Shown here: positions 43,325 through 52,167 of the stretch, in pieces | Layout of the letters: every line of letters starts with the position of its first letter | Numbering within the stretch: position 1 is the stretch's first letter | Assembly (NCBI RefSeq): GCF_026719745.1 | Contig: NZ_JAPPRQ010000044.1 | Span: 1-64,000 of the forward strand | Direction of reading: 5' to 3' | DNA length: 64,000 bases | From: Clostridium sp. ZS2-4 | GTDB lineage: Bacteria > Bacillota > Clostridia > Clostridiales > Clostridiaceae | The notes under the pieces: model-generated | What the model was told of the DNA's origin: nothing | Databases searched by the model: none | Seen by the model: only the letters and a program-made list of their open reading frames with translations | Program-made: the position numbers and the translations under genes

Positions 43325-43428
43325 TATACCAATATATTGAAATTATCAATATTCATTATTCTATAATAAATTTATGAGAAACTTCAACAAAGTTTTATAC
43401 AATGAATAGTAGTTGTTGCAACTTATAT
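43325..43428. repeat. Foldback dispersed repeat, copy 2 of 3 (inverted)
   Basis: On the minus strand it reads like copies at 30037 and 54361: GTTGCAACAACTACTATTC, ...TTCATTGTATAAAACTTTG, ...ATTGATAATTTCAATATAT. Near its end the minus strand has TTGATA and TATAAT 15 bases apart, which may serve as the promoter of the nickel transporter operon. The gap 43269-43772 also holds the remnant at 43521. Confidence 0.75.
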
Positions 43429-43520
43429 ATCAAAATAATTATTTAAAACCATATTTACATGACAAATATGCAGTAATTCTCACTGTGAGAATTTTTCATC
43501 TCAAAATGATATGAAACTAA

Positions 43521-43732
43521 TATTTTTCTCATTTTAAGATTACCCTTAATCACCCTATTAATAAGTACAATAAATGTGCTGAACATGTTGAAAATGATAT
43601 GTACATGCCCTAATTGCTGGTAATACCATGACCACTCATGATTTAGAAGGTGGATATCTTGGAACTGCATTAGGACAAGATATTTATACTCAGGAATCTA
43701 TGCCGAAAAAAAACAGATGTTCAGGAAGATGA
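43521..43732 (+). pseudogene. Frameshifted remnant resembling a LOR/SDH-domain (TIGR00300) gene
   Basis: Two plus-strand frames meet near 43600. The first (43521-43610) reads ...NKCAEHVENDMYMP and stops. The second (from 43598 to the stop at 43732) reads ALIAGNTMTTHDLEGGYLG and then TALGQDIYTQESMP. The A-G-N-x-x-x-x-H-D-x-E...G-T-x-L-G pattern resembles the LOR/SDH family linked to arginine/ornithine metabolism. No start codon, ribosome binding site or remaining domains are present, so only a fragment survives. It is on the strand opposite to all its neighbours and ends in a strong terminator. Family assignment is from memory of the motif and is tentative; the frameshifted coding character is clearer. 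Confidence 0.5.
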
Positions 43733-43750
43733 TTTCCTGAACATCTGTTT
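43711..43750. terminator. Strong bidirectional terminator
   Basis: Perfect 17-bp stem 43711-43727 / 43734-43750 with a 6-nt loop, ending in TTTTTT on either strand. It serves the acyl-CoA dehydrogenase operon on the minus strand and once served the remnant gene on the plus strand. Confidence 0.9.
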
Positions 43751-43772
43751 TTTATTTAATTTTAGTTATCTA

Positions 43773-44915
43773 TTATTTAACGCCCATCCATCCAGAAATT
43801 ACCATCTTTTGAACTTCTGATGTTCCTTCATAAATTTCTGTTATTTTTGCATCACGCATCATTCTTTCAATTGGATAATCACTTACAAATCCATAACCAC
43901 CCCATAATTGTAAACAACGTCTTGTTACATCACTAGCATTTCCAGCAGCAACCAACTTTGCCATAGCAGCTAAGTGTGAATATCTTTCACCAGCATCTAC
44001 TGCACATGCAGCTTGATATACTAAAAGTTTTGCAGCTTCTGTATTTGCACGCATTTGAGCAAGTTCAAATTGTGTATTTTGGAATTTTGAAATAGAACGT
44101 CCAAATTGAATACGTTCATTAACATATTTAACAGTTTCTTCTATTGCACCTTCTGCAATACCAACAGCTTGCGCAGCAACACCAATACGACCACCATCAA
44201 GAGTTGCCATTGCAATACCAAATCCTTTACCTTCTTGACCTAAAAGATTTTCTTTTGGAACTTTGCAATTATCAAAAACTAATTCACATGTAGCAGATGC
44301 ACGGATTCCAAGCTTTAATTCATGAGTTCCAACAGAGAAACCAGGGAAATCTTTTTCAACGATAAATGCTGACATACCCTTTGTTCCTTTTTCCTTATCT
44401 GTCATAGCAAGAATAACATATACATCTGCATGTCCTGCATTAGTAATAAAGATTTTGCTACCATTTAATACATAATGATCTCCTTCTAATACAGCTGTTG
44501 TCTTTGCCATAGAAGCATCAGTTCCAGCAGAAGGTTCTGTTAATGCAAAGGCACCTAACTTTTCACCTGAAGCAAGTGGTTTTAAATATTTTTCTTTTTG
44601 TTCATCTGTACCATAGTTGTTAATTGGTGTTGCACAAAGACTTGTATGCACTGAAACAATAATACCTGTTGATGCACAACATTTAGATAATTCTTCTACA
44701 CATTGTACATAACTTAATGTATCCATTCCAGCTCCACCAAGTTCTTCTGAGAATGGAATTCCCATCAATCCCATTTCAGCCATTTTTGCTACATTTTCTG
44801 CTGGGAAACGCATGCTTTCATCAATTTCTTTTGCAATTGGTTTTACCTCATTTTCTGCAAACTCACGATACATTTCTTGTAATTGTTGATGATTTTCACT
44901 TAATTTAAAATCCAT
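43773..44915 (-). CDS. Acyl-CoA dehydrogenase (butyryl-CoA dehydrogenase-like)
   Basis: Flavoprotein of 380 residues that interconverts an enoyl-CoA and a saturated acyl-CoA with Etf as partner. The family pattern is complete: [15 protein letters not shown] near 18, [11 protein letters not shown] near 127, [14 protein letters not shown] near 155, and [19 protein letters not shown] near 350, with the catalytic Glu in YEGT. It resembles clostridial Bcd over its length. It is last in an operon after etfB, etfA and the D-lactate dehydrogenase (51-bp gap). That arrangement suggests Etf can link lactate oxidation to enoyl-CoA reduction; substrate (crotonyl-CoA or acryloyl-CoA) is inferred. Nine of its 12 arginines use CGT, unlike the AGA-rich neighbours. 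Confidence 0.92.
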   Translation of the reverse strand: MDFKLSENHQQLQEMYREFAENEVKPIAKEIDESMRFPAENVAKMAEMGLMGIPFSEELGGAGMDTLSYVQCVEELSKCCASTGIIVSVHTSLCATPINNYGTDEQKEKYLKPLASGEKLGAFALTEPSAGTDASMAKTTAVLEGDHYVLNGSKIFITNAGHADVYVILAMTDKEKGTKGMSAFIVEKDFPGFSVGTHELKLGIRASATCELVFDNCKVPKENLLGQEGKGFGIAMATLDGGRIGVAAQAVGIAEGAIEETVKYVNERIQFGRSISKFQNTQFELAQMRANTEAAKLLVYQAACAVDAGERYSHLAAMAKLVAAGNASDVTRRCLQLWGGYGFVSDYPIERMMRDAKITEIYEGTSEVQKMVISGWMGVK

Positions 44916-44966
44916 ATAAATTTCCTACCTTTCTTTATTTCTTATTTTTATTTCAATTGTGTTTTA

Positions 44967-46400
44967 TTAGTTATCATTATCTAATAGGTAACATACTTTA
45001 CCTGGGTTCATAATAGAATTCGGATCAAAGGCCTTTTTAATGCCTCTCATTAAGTTCATATTTACTTCTCCAATACTCTCTACTAAATAACTTACCTTTC
45101 CACTACCAATACCATGTTCTCCTGAAACAAGTCCGCCACATTTTGTTGCTTCTGGGTAAATAAGATCGAAAAATTTGTCAACTCTTGCTTTAAATTCTTC
45201 TTCTTCTAAATCATTACTGCATTGGTATATGTGAAGATTTCCATCCCCTGCATGTCCAAAACTTCTAACAGTAATTCCACATTCTTCACCAGCTTTATTC
45301 ACAAATTCAAGATAAGAAGGAATCTTATTTACAGGAACTACAACATCACATTCATCTAATAATTTTGTTTCTGCTATAATTGCCTCTAAGAAGCTAGAAC
45401 GAGCTGCCCATGCATCTTTCATCTTTGCAGGTGTATCAGCTACAAGAACATCAATTGCTCCTGCTTCCAATACTACTTCACTAGTTTGCTCAATAAGGTT
45501 ATCTAACTCATCTTCACTGCTTGCATCTAAAGTAACAAGCAAATAAGCATTTGCAGTCATTCCATCAAGTACTTGTGGAAATACACTCTTTCCAATATAT
45601 CTTTCACTAGCAAGAACAATTTCTCTTTCCATAAATTCCAATGCTTGTGGATTTACGTTTGCCATTTTAATTTTAGGAACAGTAGACATACAATCATTTA
45701 AATTTTCAAAAGGAATAATCAAACTAGCAAGTACCTTTGGTGCTGGCATAACTTTCAAAGTAAGTTCTGTAATAACTCCAAGTGTACCTTCAGAACCAAC
45801 CATCAAATCCACAAGGCTATAACCTGAACTTGTTTTTGATACTGTAGCTCCAAAGTGAGTAATTTCTCCTGTTGGAAGAACAACTGTCATTCCACGTACA
45901 TAATCACGTGTTGCACCATATTTAACTGCTCTCATTCCACCAGCATTTGTCGAAACGTTTCCACCTAAACAAGCGAACTTTTCACCAGGATCTGGAGCGT
46001 ATAATAACCCTTGTTTTGCACAATCCTCTGCAAGATCATTTAACGTAACACCAGCTTGAACATGAACAACAAAATTTTCTAAATCATAAGAAAGTATTTT
46101 ATTCATCTTTGTAAGATCAATTAAAACACCACCTAAAAGTGGAACTGCTCCTCCTACAAGTCCTGATCCTGATCCTCTTGGAGTTACTGGTATCTTATAT
46201 TCATTACATATTTTTACTACTGCAGCAACTTCCTCTGTAGAATGTGCTATAAATACAACTTCAGGAGCCGCCTTTCCATAAATAGGCATTTCATCATGAG
46301 AATAATCTTCATTGATATCATCACCTGTTAAAATATGTCCTGGAGCTGCCTCCTGCAATTTTGAGATTATTTCTTCTGTTAATTTATTATACTCAGCCAT
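44967..46400 (-). CDS. FAD-linked D-lactate dehydrogenase (GlcD type)
   Basis: Protein of 477 residues of the FAD-binding PCMH/GlcD family, oxidising D-lactate (or glycolate) to the 2-oxo acid. The PP-loop of the FAD domain is TPRGSGSGLVGGAVPL near 80, with GGNVSTNAGGMRAVKYGATRDYV near 145 and GSEGTLGVITELTL near 208. The C-terminal oxidase domain has SFGHAGDGNLH near 378 (metal-binding His) and CGGLVSGEHGIGSGK near 425. The start is moved to 46400: AGGA is nine bases upstream, whereas the ATG at 46409 directly abuts it. Between etfA and the acyl-CoA dehydrogenase gene, it matches the Etf-coupled lactate dehydrogenases of anaerobes. Confidence 0.9.
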   Translation of the reverse strand: MAEYNKLTEEIISKLQEAAPGHILTGDDINEDYSHDEMPIYGKAAPEVVFIAHSTEEVAAVVKICNEYKIPVTPRGSGSGLVGGAVPLLGGVLIDLTKMNKILSYDLENFVVHVQAGVTLNDLAEDCAKQGLLYAPDPGEKFACLGGNVSTNAGGMRAVKYGATRDYVRGMTVVLPTGEITHFGATVSKTSSGYSLVDLMVGSEGTLGVITELTLKVMPAPKVLASLIIPFENLNDCMSTVPKIKMANVNPQALEFMEREIVLASERYIGKSVFPQVLDGMTANAYLLVTLDASSEDELDNLIEQTSEVVLEAGAIDVLVADTPAKMKDAWAARSSFLEAIIAETKLLDECDVVVPVNKIPSYLEFVNKAGEECGITVRSFGHAGDGNLHIYQCSNDLEEEEFKARVDKFFDLIYPEATKCGGLVSGEHGIGSGKVSYLVESIGEVNMNLMRGIKKAFDPNSIMNPGKVCYLLDNDN

Positions 46401-46506
46401 TATAATCATTCCTTTCTAATTTTTTATGGAATCTATCACACCTGTACGTAAAATCAAATTATACGTAATTTTATTTTCATTCCTAAGCTAAGAAGCAGAG
46501 AAACCT

Positions 46507-47445
46507 TTACTCTGCTTTTGCTTTCTTCATTTCTTCAATCATAACTGGAAGAATCTCAGTTGCATTTCCAACAATAGCTATATCTGCTATTTCAAAAATT
46601 GGAGCCTCTTCATCTTTATTAATTGCCACAATATAACTAGAAGCTGCCATTCCAGATGTATGTTGTGTTGCTCCTGAAATACCACATGCAATATAAAGTT
46701 TTGGTGCTACAATCTTTCCTGATTGCCCAACTTGGTGTGCACGAGAAATCCATCCGTCTTCAATTGGTGGTCTTGTTGCACCTACTACACCACCAAGTAC
46801 ACTTGCTAATTCTTTAACAAGTTTGAAATTTTCTTCATTTCCCATTCCACGTCCACCAGCAACAATAACTTCTGCTTCTTCTAAATTAACAGATTCAGAA
46901 ATTTCTTTTACTGTATCAACAATTTTTGCCTTAATAGCATCAGCTGAAATTTCTACTTTTTTCTCTGTAACACCTGCATTTGAAGCTGCTTCTGGCTTTG
47001 AAAAACTTCCATTTCTAACTGTAACTACTGCTGTGCCTTCTACTTCGATATTTTCTAAAATTGTACCACCATAAGCCGGTCTAGTATATATAACTTTATC
47101 ATCAGTCTTACTCATTCCTATTACATCACTTACACATCCTAAACTCATACGTCCTGCAATACGTGGTGCAATATCTTTAGCTAATGCTGTATTAGCTAAT
47201 AGAATAAAATCTGGATTTTGTTCCTTAACAGTTTCTGATAATACTTCTGTCAAAGTATCACAGTCTGTAGCAGTATCTGTAAAAATAACTGGAATTCCTA
47301 AAGCAGCTACTGTATCTGCTGCAGCCCTGTTACCTACTACAAGAGCTGTTCCTTCTGCATCTAATGCACTAACTGCACTAATTAATTCAAGGCTTCCGCC
47401 TAAAACTTTTTCTCCATCTGTTTCAATAAACAATAATGCTTTCAT
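46507..47445 (-). CDS. etfA: Electron transfer flavoprotein alpha subunit
   Basis: Protein of 312 residues that binds FAD and, with EtfB, carries electrons between dehydrogenases. The FAD signature is complete at the C-terminal half: GGRGMGNEENFKLVKELA near 195, then GATRPPIEDGWI, HQVGQSGKIVAPKLYIACGISGA and QHTSGM near 230-280. There is no N-terminal ferredoxin-like extension with Cys clusters, as found in the lactate-linked EtfA of Acetobacterium; this is the short form. The gene is 20 bases after etfB and 106 bases before the lactate dehydrogenase. Arg codons are mostly CGT, as in the rest of the operon. Confidence 0.94.
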   Translation of the reverse strand: MKALLFIETDGEKVLGGSLELISAVSALDAEGTALVVGNRAAADTVAALGIPVIFTDTATDCDTLTEVLSETVKEQNPDFILLANTALAKDIAPRIAGRMSLGCVSDVIGMSKTDDKVIYTRPAYGGTILENIEVEGTAVVTVRNGSFSKPEAASNAGVTEKKVEISADAIKAKIVDTVKEISESVNLEEAEVIVAGGRGMGNEENFKLVKELASVLGGVVGATRPPIEDGWISRAHQVGQSGKIVAPKLYIACGISGATQHTSGMAASSYIVAINKDEEAPIFEIADIAIVGNATEILPVMIEEMKKAKAE

Positions 47446-47465
47446 ACTCTAGTTTTCCCCCTTAA

Positions 47466-48248
47466 TTAGATTGCCTTATCTTTTTTCATTTGCTCCATAG
47501 CAGCACTTACTGCCAATGCAATATCTTTCTCTTGAATTTTGATACCAGCCTCTTTCTTAGGAGGTTCAAGATATTCAATGCAACGTACTTTTGCTTGTTT
47601 TACCTCTCCAATTTCTGCTGCTGAATAAGTTGGAATAACTGCCTTACGGCTTGCCATCTTAGTTTTAATAGTAGGATAACGTGGATCATACTCTGGTTTA
47701 CTTATTGTTACTACAGCTGGAGATCCTAAAGAAACTACATTATATCCTTCTTCAGTTTCTTGATGAACTTCCATCACATCATCTTTTAAATTTACTTCAA
47801 TCGCTCTACTTACAAAGCCTGTTCCTATTTTTTCAGCAAGCATTGCTCCTACTTGACCAGTAATTTCATCTGTGGACTCCATTCCACAAAGAATTAAATC
47901 AAATTTTTTATCTTTATCTTTTTCAATTTTTTGAATAGCATCTGCCAAAACATCAACTGTTCCAATAGCATCTAAATCTGCATATAAATCATCTTTTACC
48001 AAAAATGCTTCTTTAGCTCCTACAGCAAGACAATTTTTTAATGTGTTTATAGAATCATCTGCTCCAACATTTAATACACTAACATTTCCTCCATTAGCTT
48101 CCATAAAACGAACTGCTAACTCTAATGCATATGTGTCAAATGCATTTGCTACCAAACTGACTCCGTTCAAATTAGGTTGTTTCTCCTTGTCCAAATGGAT
48201 TTCAATAGAATCATCTGGAACCTGTTTTACACATATAAGAATCTCCAT
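47466..48248 (-). CDS. etfB: Electron transfer flavoprotein beta subunit
   Basis: Protein of 260 residues, the nucleotide-binding partner of EtfA. MEILICVKQVPDDSIEIHLD at the start, ANAFDTYALELAVRF near 34, LILCGMESTDEITGQVGAMLAE near 118 and SKPEYDPRYPTIKTKMASRK near 183 are family hallmarks. First gene of the operon etfB-etfA-ldh-acd; GAGAGGG precedes the ATG. Upstream are a 15-bp FadR-type palindrome (48434-48448) and the shared Rex/cre-like module (48466-48545), then the remains of a GntR gene. Whether this Etf bifurcates (to ferredoxin or NAD) cannot be decided by eye. Confidence 0.94.
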   Translation of the reverse strand: MEILICVKQVPDDSIEIHLDKEKQPNLNGVSLVANAFDTYALELAVRFMEANGGNVSVLNVGADDSINTLKNCLAVGAKEAFLVKDDLYADLDAIGTVDVLADAIQKIEKDKDKKFDLILCGMESTDEITGQVGAMLAEKIGTGFVSRAIEVNLKDDVMEVHQETEEGYNVVSLGSPAVVTISKPEYDPRYPTIKTKMASRKAVIPTYSAAEIGEVKQAKVRCIEYLEPPKKEAGIKIQEKDIALAVSAAMEQMKKDKAI

Positions 48249-48433
48249 ACTATCCCTCTCCTTTATACTTTTGCATTATTATTGTATATGTTTACATTAT
48301 TAAACTGTTTTTTTGATAGAACCACTGTGTATTTTATTTTTTTATCTAATAATATTAATAGTATTAGATATTTTTATAATACTATTCATATTATAACTAT
48401 TGTTTCGATTTAATTTCTACAAAAGTATTATTT

Positions 48434-48448
48434 ATTGGTACTACCAAT
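48434..48448 (-). promoter_or_regulatory. FadR/GntR-type operator before etfB
   Basis: Perfect palindrome ATTGGTACTACCAAT, fitting the FadR-subfamily operator consensus TNGTNNNACNA (TGGT-ACT-ACCA). It is 186 bases before etfB and just downstream of the shared module in the direction of transcription. Two FadR-type regulators are encoded nearby. Confidence 0.65.
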
Positions 48449-48465
48449 TTATATGTTATGATTTT

Positions 48466-48545
48466 AGCACAGTATGTTCAACATTTCTATAATAGTTATT
48501 TTATTAACATATCCTTTACGTACATTAAATTGTAATCGGTTGTAG
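48466..48545 (-). promoter_or_regulatory. Shared lactate-locus regulatory module, copy before etfB
   Basis: It contains GTTATTTTATTAAC (48495-48508, Rex-like core) preceded by ATTTCTATAATA and followed after 22 bases by TGTAATCGGTTGTA (48531-48544, cre-like). Same order and spacing as at 38050, 51061 and 52402. The rest of the 1030-bp gap 48249-49278 contains the GntR remnant (48740-48925) and hairpins after lctP2 (49045-49100 and about 49191-49242). Confidence 0.72.
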
Positions 48546-48739
48546 CTGTATAAGCCTTCTGTTGAATATTTTTTGACAAATTTTTTTTCAATTATTTTGT
48601 TCAGCATACTTTTTACATTAAAGTTAGTTAAATGTCAAACTTGCATATAAATAATTACAAAATTTATTATTGTTTAAAAAATATGAATTCATTTCCATTA
48701 AATTATTAAACAACCAATGTTTTCTATATATTTAGCTAT

Positions 48740-48925
48740 TAAGTTTTCTATTTCAATTTTTATCCTTCTGTCACTCTTGTGAATTTTCCTTCACCAAAGA
48801 ATTATATATTCTCTCATGCTCCTAGTCTATAATATTTTTTCCCATTTTCTGAAGGCAATTTATCTCCCCTTTTAAGAGTTCCATTTGAAACCATTTCCTT
48901 TATCTGTTCTATAATAGTGTAAAAC
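48740..48925 (-). pseudogene. Internally deleted GntR regulator gene, third copy
   Basis: The minus strand from about 48925 reads IIEQIKEMVSNGTLKRGDKL and PSE, matching residues 14-37 of the GntR protein at 52707-53432 almost exactly. It then jumps, after an in-frame stop, to EHERIYNSLVKENSQE, which matches the C-terminal HQSIYIALAKHDSQ region of the same family. Most of the wing and the ligand-binding domain is gone. The 3' flank (AACAACCAATG near 48711) is also shared with the two intact genes. A clear remnant of a third tandem copy. Confidence 0.82.
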
Positions 48926-49044
48926 AATTATAGAACTTATTAGGAATAAATCCAGAAAATCACAAAAACATTTTATCTAATAATTGATGACACTATTTCG
49001 AAATATATAGAAAAACAATGATTGAAAATTACTCAAAATAAAAA

Positions 49045-49100
49045 ATAGATTTAAATTTCAACCCAATTTCTTACAATTAGATTATGAAATTTAAATCTAT
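49045..49100 (-). terminator. Terminator after lctP copy 2
   Basis: Perfect 16-bp stem ATAGATTTAAATTTCA (49045-49060) / complement (49085-49100) with a 24-nt loop; on the minus strand it is followed by TTTTTATTTTG. A second hairpin, CTGGGTATTAG / CTAACACCCAG, lies nearer the gene at about 49191-49242. Confidence 0.7.
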
Positions 49101-49278
49101 GAATAATTCAGGTTAATATTGTTCTTTATAATTTTACCTTACTAACTATAACTAAAATTCAATTCTGAATTATTATTACTAATTTAATACTGGGTATTAG
49201 TAACTATTGCTATATTCTAAACGCAAGTCCCTAACACCCAGAATTCCACTTAATATTTTACTTAATTCAGAGTTTTAT

Positions 49279-50946
49279 TTAAAAGATACCTTTCATAAAT
49301 ACATTTACTATAATCATTGCAAATATACCGCCAATTATTCCATATGCAAGACATATCTTAATATTATTCTTTATAATCTTACCTTCCTTACCTACCAATC
49401 CAACAGTAGTTAAAACCGCTACTACATTGTGTACACAAATCATGTTACCTGCTGCTGCACCTACTGATTGTAATGCAAGTATTGGAGTTACAGGTATTCC
49501 TATTTGTTTTGCTGCACTAAATTGAAGGGCACCGAACATAATATCTGATACTGTTGCACTTCCTGATATGAATGATCCTAGCATACCAACTATTGGTGCT
49601 ACAACATACCATCCTTGACCTGCTAATCCTGCTGCAGTTTTAGCCATAACAATTAACATAGAATCCACATTAGCTGCTTTACCTGCATTCATCAGTGTAT
49701 ATGTCATGCAAAGAGCAAAGAACAATGCTATTGAAGCTGGTTTTATCTGACCTAATACTTCCTTCCAAGATTTTGCTGCTTCTTTTCTGTCAAGTCCATG
49801 CATAAATGGAATGATTAAAGCAACTAACATGAATGGAACTATTCCTGGATTATACAAAGGTGTTATACTTCTTGATAAAGATGTTCCTAAAATATTGCTC
49901 CATCCTATACTCCAAGACTTAAGAATCGGAGTAAGTCCTATCCATTTTAAACGACCTAGTAACAATAATACTCCTACTAAAATATATGGTGCCCAGGCTT
50001 TACCTGCACTCATTACATTTTTATTTTCTCCTCCAGCTACTGATGCTGTAACTTCACCTTCCCAATCATCTTCCCATTGGTCATGAGGTTTGAAATCCCA
50101 TTTAGTTTTTGGAACAAATAATCCTTTCTTAATTGCAGTTACGAATATAGGAATTGCTATTAATGCCCCAAGTAAAGAAGGAATTTCTGGTCCTACAAAA
50201 TTTGCTATTGCTGCTTCCGGAATAGTAAATACTAAACCTCCAAATAGTGCTAATGGTAATACTTCTAAACCTTTTTTAATACTCTTATCCACTACTAATG
50301 TCATAGTACAAACCATCGCAAGTGGGATAAATGATCCTACTAAAAGATGTATTATTCCTGCAAATCCTCCAACGCTAGTTAAGAAAGCTCCAAAGTCACC
50401 TGTAAATCCTCCAGCTTCTACCATAGACTTCAAACTTGCAAAACCACCAATGATAGGTGTTCCTACCGCACCGAAAGTAACTGGTGCACTGTTACCTATT
50501 AAAGCAACCATAGCTGCTACTAGTGGTGGGAAACCTAATCCAACAAGTAGTGGTGCTGCTACTGCTGCTGGTGTTCCAAATCCTGCTGCTCCTTCAAAGA
50601 AAGCTCCCATAAGGAAACCGATTACAATAACTTGAACTCTTCTGTCAGTAGATACTGTTGCCATAGAATGTGCTATTCCATCAACTCCACCGCTTTTTTT
50701 CATTATTGAAAGAATTAACAATGCTCCATATACTATAAATAGAATATCAACTGTATTTATAGCTCCTGTAATTGCAACTGCTCCAAGCCACTTTAAAGGC
50801 ATTTTCCAAAATATCATAGCTAATATGGCCGCTGATGCAAAACCAATTGGCATTGCTTTTGTAGATGGCAAATCAAACTTAATCATTAAGATACCTACTG
50901 CTAAAATTGGTATTAAAGCTATTAATGCTAAGGTTCCTAAACTCAT
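49279..50946 (-). CDS. lctP: L-lactate permease (LctP family), copy 2
   Basis: Lactate/proton symporter of 555 residues, a close paralogue of the gene at 36288-37943. The same blocks occur: GFLMGAFFEGAAGFGTPAAVAAPLL, ALIGNSAPVTFGAVGTPIIGG and FISGSATVSDIMFGALQFS. Differences cluster at the N-terminus (MSLGTLALIALIPILAVG) and C-terminus. AAAGGGGTG is seven bases before the ATG. It lies between the intact GntR gene (upstream) and the GntR remnant plus etfB (downstream), with the shared module 115 bases before its start, so it heads its own transcript. Confidence 0.93.
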   Translation of the reverse strand: MSLGTLALIALIPILAVGILMIKFDLPSTKAMPIGFASAAILAMIFWKMPLKWLGAVAITGAINTVDILFIVYGALLILSIMKKSGGVDGIAHSMATVSTDRRVQVIVIGFLMGAFFEGAAGFGTPAAVAAPLLVGLGFPPLVAAMVALIGNSAPVTFGAVGTPIIGGFASLKSMVEAGGFTGDFGAFLTSVGGFAGIIHLLVGSFIPLAMVCTMTLVVDKSIKKGLEVLPLALFGGLVFTIPEAAIANFVGPEIPSLLGALIAIPIFVTAIKKGLFVPKTKWDFKPHDQWEDDWEGEVTASVAGGENKNVMSAGKAWAPYILVGVLLLLGRLKWIGLTPILKSWSIGWSNILGTSLSRSITPLYNPGIVPFMLVALIIPFMHGLDRKEAAKSWKEVLGQIKPASIALFFALCMTYTLMNAGKAANVDSMLIVMAKTAAGLAGQGWYVVAPIVGMLGSFISGSATVSDIMFGALQFSAAKQIGIPVTPILALQSVGAAAGNMICVHNVVAVLTTVGLVGKEGKIIKNNIKICLAYGIIGGIFAMIIVNVFMKGIF

Positions 50947-51060
50947 TTTCTTACACCCCTTTAGATGATTTTTTTCAAATGTTAAATAACGTAGCTACAT
51001 TTTTCTTTTGTTAATTTAGAGATTAGTAGATTGACAATCTGATTATCTTACTGAAATATT

Positions 51061-51140
51061 ATCACACAATTTAGAATATTTCTACAATAGTTATTTTATT
51101 AACACACTTTTTCTACAAACAATTTGTAATCGATTACCGT
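51061..51140 (-). promoter_or_regulatory. Shared lactate-locus regulatory module, copy before lctP2
   Basis: GTTATTTTATTAAC (51090-51103) is preceded by ATTTCTACAATA and followed after 21 bases by TGTAATCGATTACC (51125-51138). The latter differs from the CcpA cre consensus (TGWNANCGNTNWCA) only at its last base. The 459-bp gap 50947-51405 otherwise holds the 3' flank of gntR1 (AAACAACCAATGC near 51302). Confidence 0.75.
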
Positions 51141-51405
51141 TTTTTCAGCTTTTTATTTAATTATTTTATCGAAAATTAAAAAAATAATTTTATTTTCAGG
51201 TATCTTCTCTATTATAATCTGTTAAATTTTTAACTTTTATACATGTAACGACAAAAAAGCATCATTGTTTTTAAAATATGGATTTAACACATAAAATCAG
51301 TAAACAACCAATGCTTTCAATATATTTAATCTTTATTTTTTTAGATTTTTGTTTTAATTGTTATTATTTTATACTTTTTTACAGACCAATCGTTTTAAGT
51401 AAGAT

Positions 51406-52110
51406 TTATTCTGACTTAACCTTTGTAAGATTTTCATTAATCAATTCCATATGCATACCCATACCAATAGCTGCTTCTTGTGAATCATGCTTAGCCAGAG
51501 CACGATATATGCTTTGATGGTGATAGTCTATAATATTTTTGTTGTTTTTATTTTCTAATATTCGGAACCTTGCATCATTAATAACTGAGTCACTTAAAGT
51601 CGAAATTGTATTCAATATAGTTAATATTAATAAATTTTTTGAAGCTTTTGCTATATTATAGTGAAATTCTTTATATAGTTTGTACTTTTCATCTTCATCT
51701 TCACAATTTTTCGCTATATCCATAAGCCTTTTAAGTTCTTTAAGTTCTTCCTCTGTTATAAGTTTTGCTGTCAAACCTGCTGTTTCAACTTCTATAACTG
51801 TTCTCAATTGAAATATTTCCTGTGGTTTGCTTTTATTAAGCATGAACATAATGGAAAGGGGCTCAAATAAACTATTTTCAAGATTTTCTTTAACAAAATT
51901 CCCCTCCCCCTGTCTGCAATCTAAAAGTCCAATAACTTCAAGAGCCCTTAACGCTTCCCTGATGGATGCCCTGCTAACTCCTAACTGCGCAGACAATTCT
52001 TTTTCAGAAGGAAGCTTATCACCTTTTTTTAACTCTTCATTTAAAACCATCTGCTTTACTTGTTCAATTACTTGTTCATATACTCTTGTTGGTTTGATAG
52101 CTGTAACCAT
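51406..52110 (-). CDS. FadR-subfamily GntR transcriptional regulator, copy 1
   Basis: Regulator of 234 residues. The N-terminal winged helix has KLPSEKELSAQLGVSRASIREALRALEVIGLL near 33-65. The C-terminal FCD ligand-binding domain spans about 90-225, with conserved R in QLRTVIEVE, and HYNIAKASKN and YHHQSIYRALAKHD supplying metal/ligand His residues. LldR/LutR-type members sense lactate; its position directly before a lactate permease fits. It is a close paralogue of the next gene. It has its own sigma-A-like promoter (52138-52167) and, further up, a copy of the shared module. Repressor or activator role is inferred. Confidence 0.9.
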   Translation of the reverse strand: MVTAIKPTRVYEQVIEQVKQMVLNEELKKGDKLPSEKELSAQLGVSRASIREALRALEVIGLLDCRQGEGNFVKENLENSLFEPLSIMFMLNKSKPQEIFQLRTVIEVETAGLTAKLITEEELKELKRLMDIAKNCEDEDEKYKLYKEFHYNIAKASKNLLILTILNTISTLSDSVINDARFRILENKNNKNIIDYHHQSIYRALAKHDSQEAAIGMGMHMELINENLTKVKSE

Positions 52111-52137
52111 ATCCTCAACTCCTCTTTAAATCCCCAT

Positions 52138-52167
52138 AGCATATAATTTATTTTTATTCTTGGTCAA
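52138..52167 (-). promoter_or_regulatory. Promoter of gntR copy 1
   Basis: On the minus strand TTGACC (52162-52167) and TATGCT (52138-52143) are 18 bases apart. The sequence from TTCTTGGTCAA to CCATAGCATATAAT is shared with the promoter of copy 2. TTGTCTTACCA (52241-52251), a FadR-operator-like site, lies upstream. Confidence 0.6.

Noticed and set aside
43455-43670. 71-codon open frame on the minus strand
   Set aside because: It has no ribosome binding site or family features and overlaps the better-supported coding remnant on the plus strand.
43773-48248. Calling the Etf electron-bifurcating outright
   Set aside because: EtfA lacks the ferredoxin-like extension of the lactate-linked Acetobacterium type, and the residues that separate bifurcating from simple Etf cannot be judged safely by eye.
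50090-50635. 181-codon frame on the plus strand opposite lctP copy 2 (and similar ones opposite lctP copy 1)
   Set aside because: It is a shadow of the permease gene: rich in Pro/Thr/Ser and lacking a ribosome binding site, with counterparts opposite the paralogue only because the sense strands are alike.
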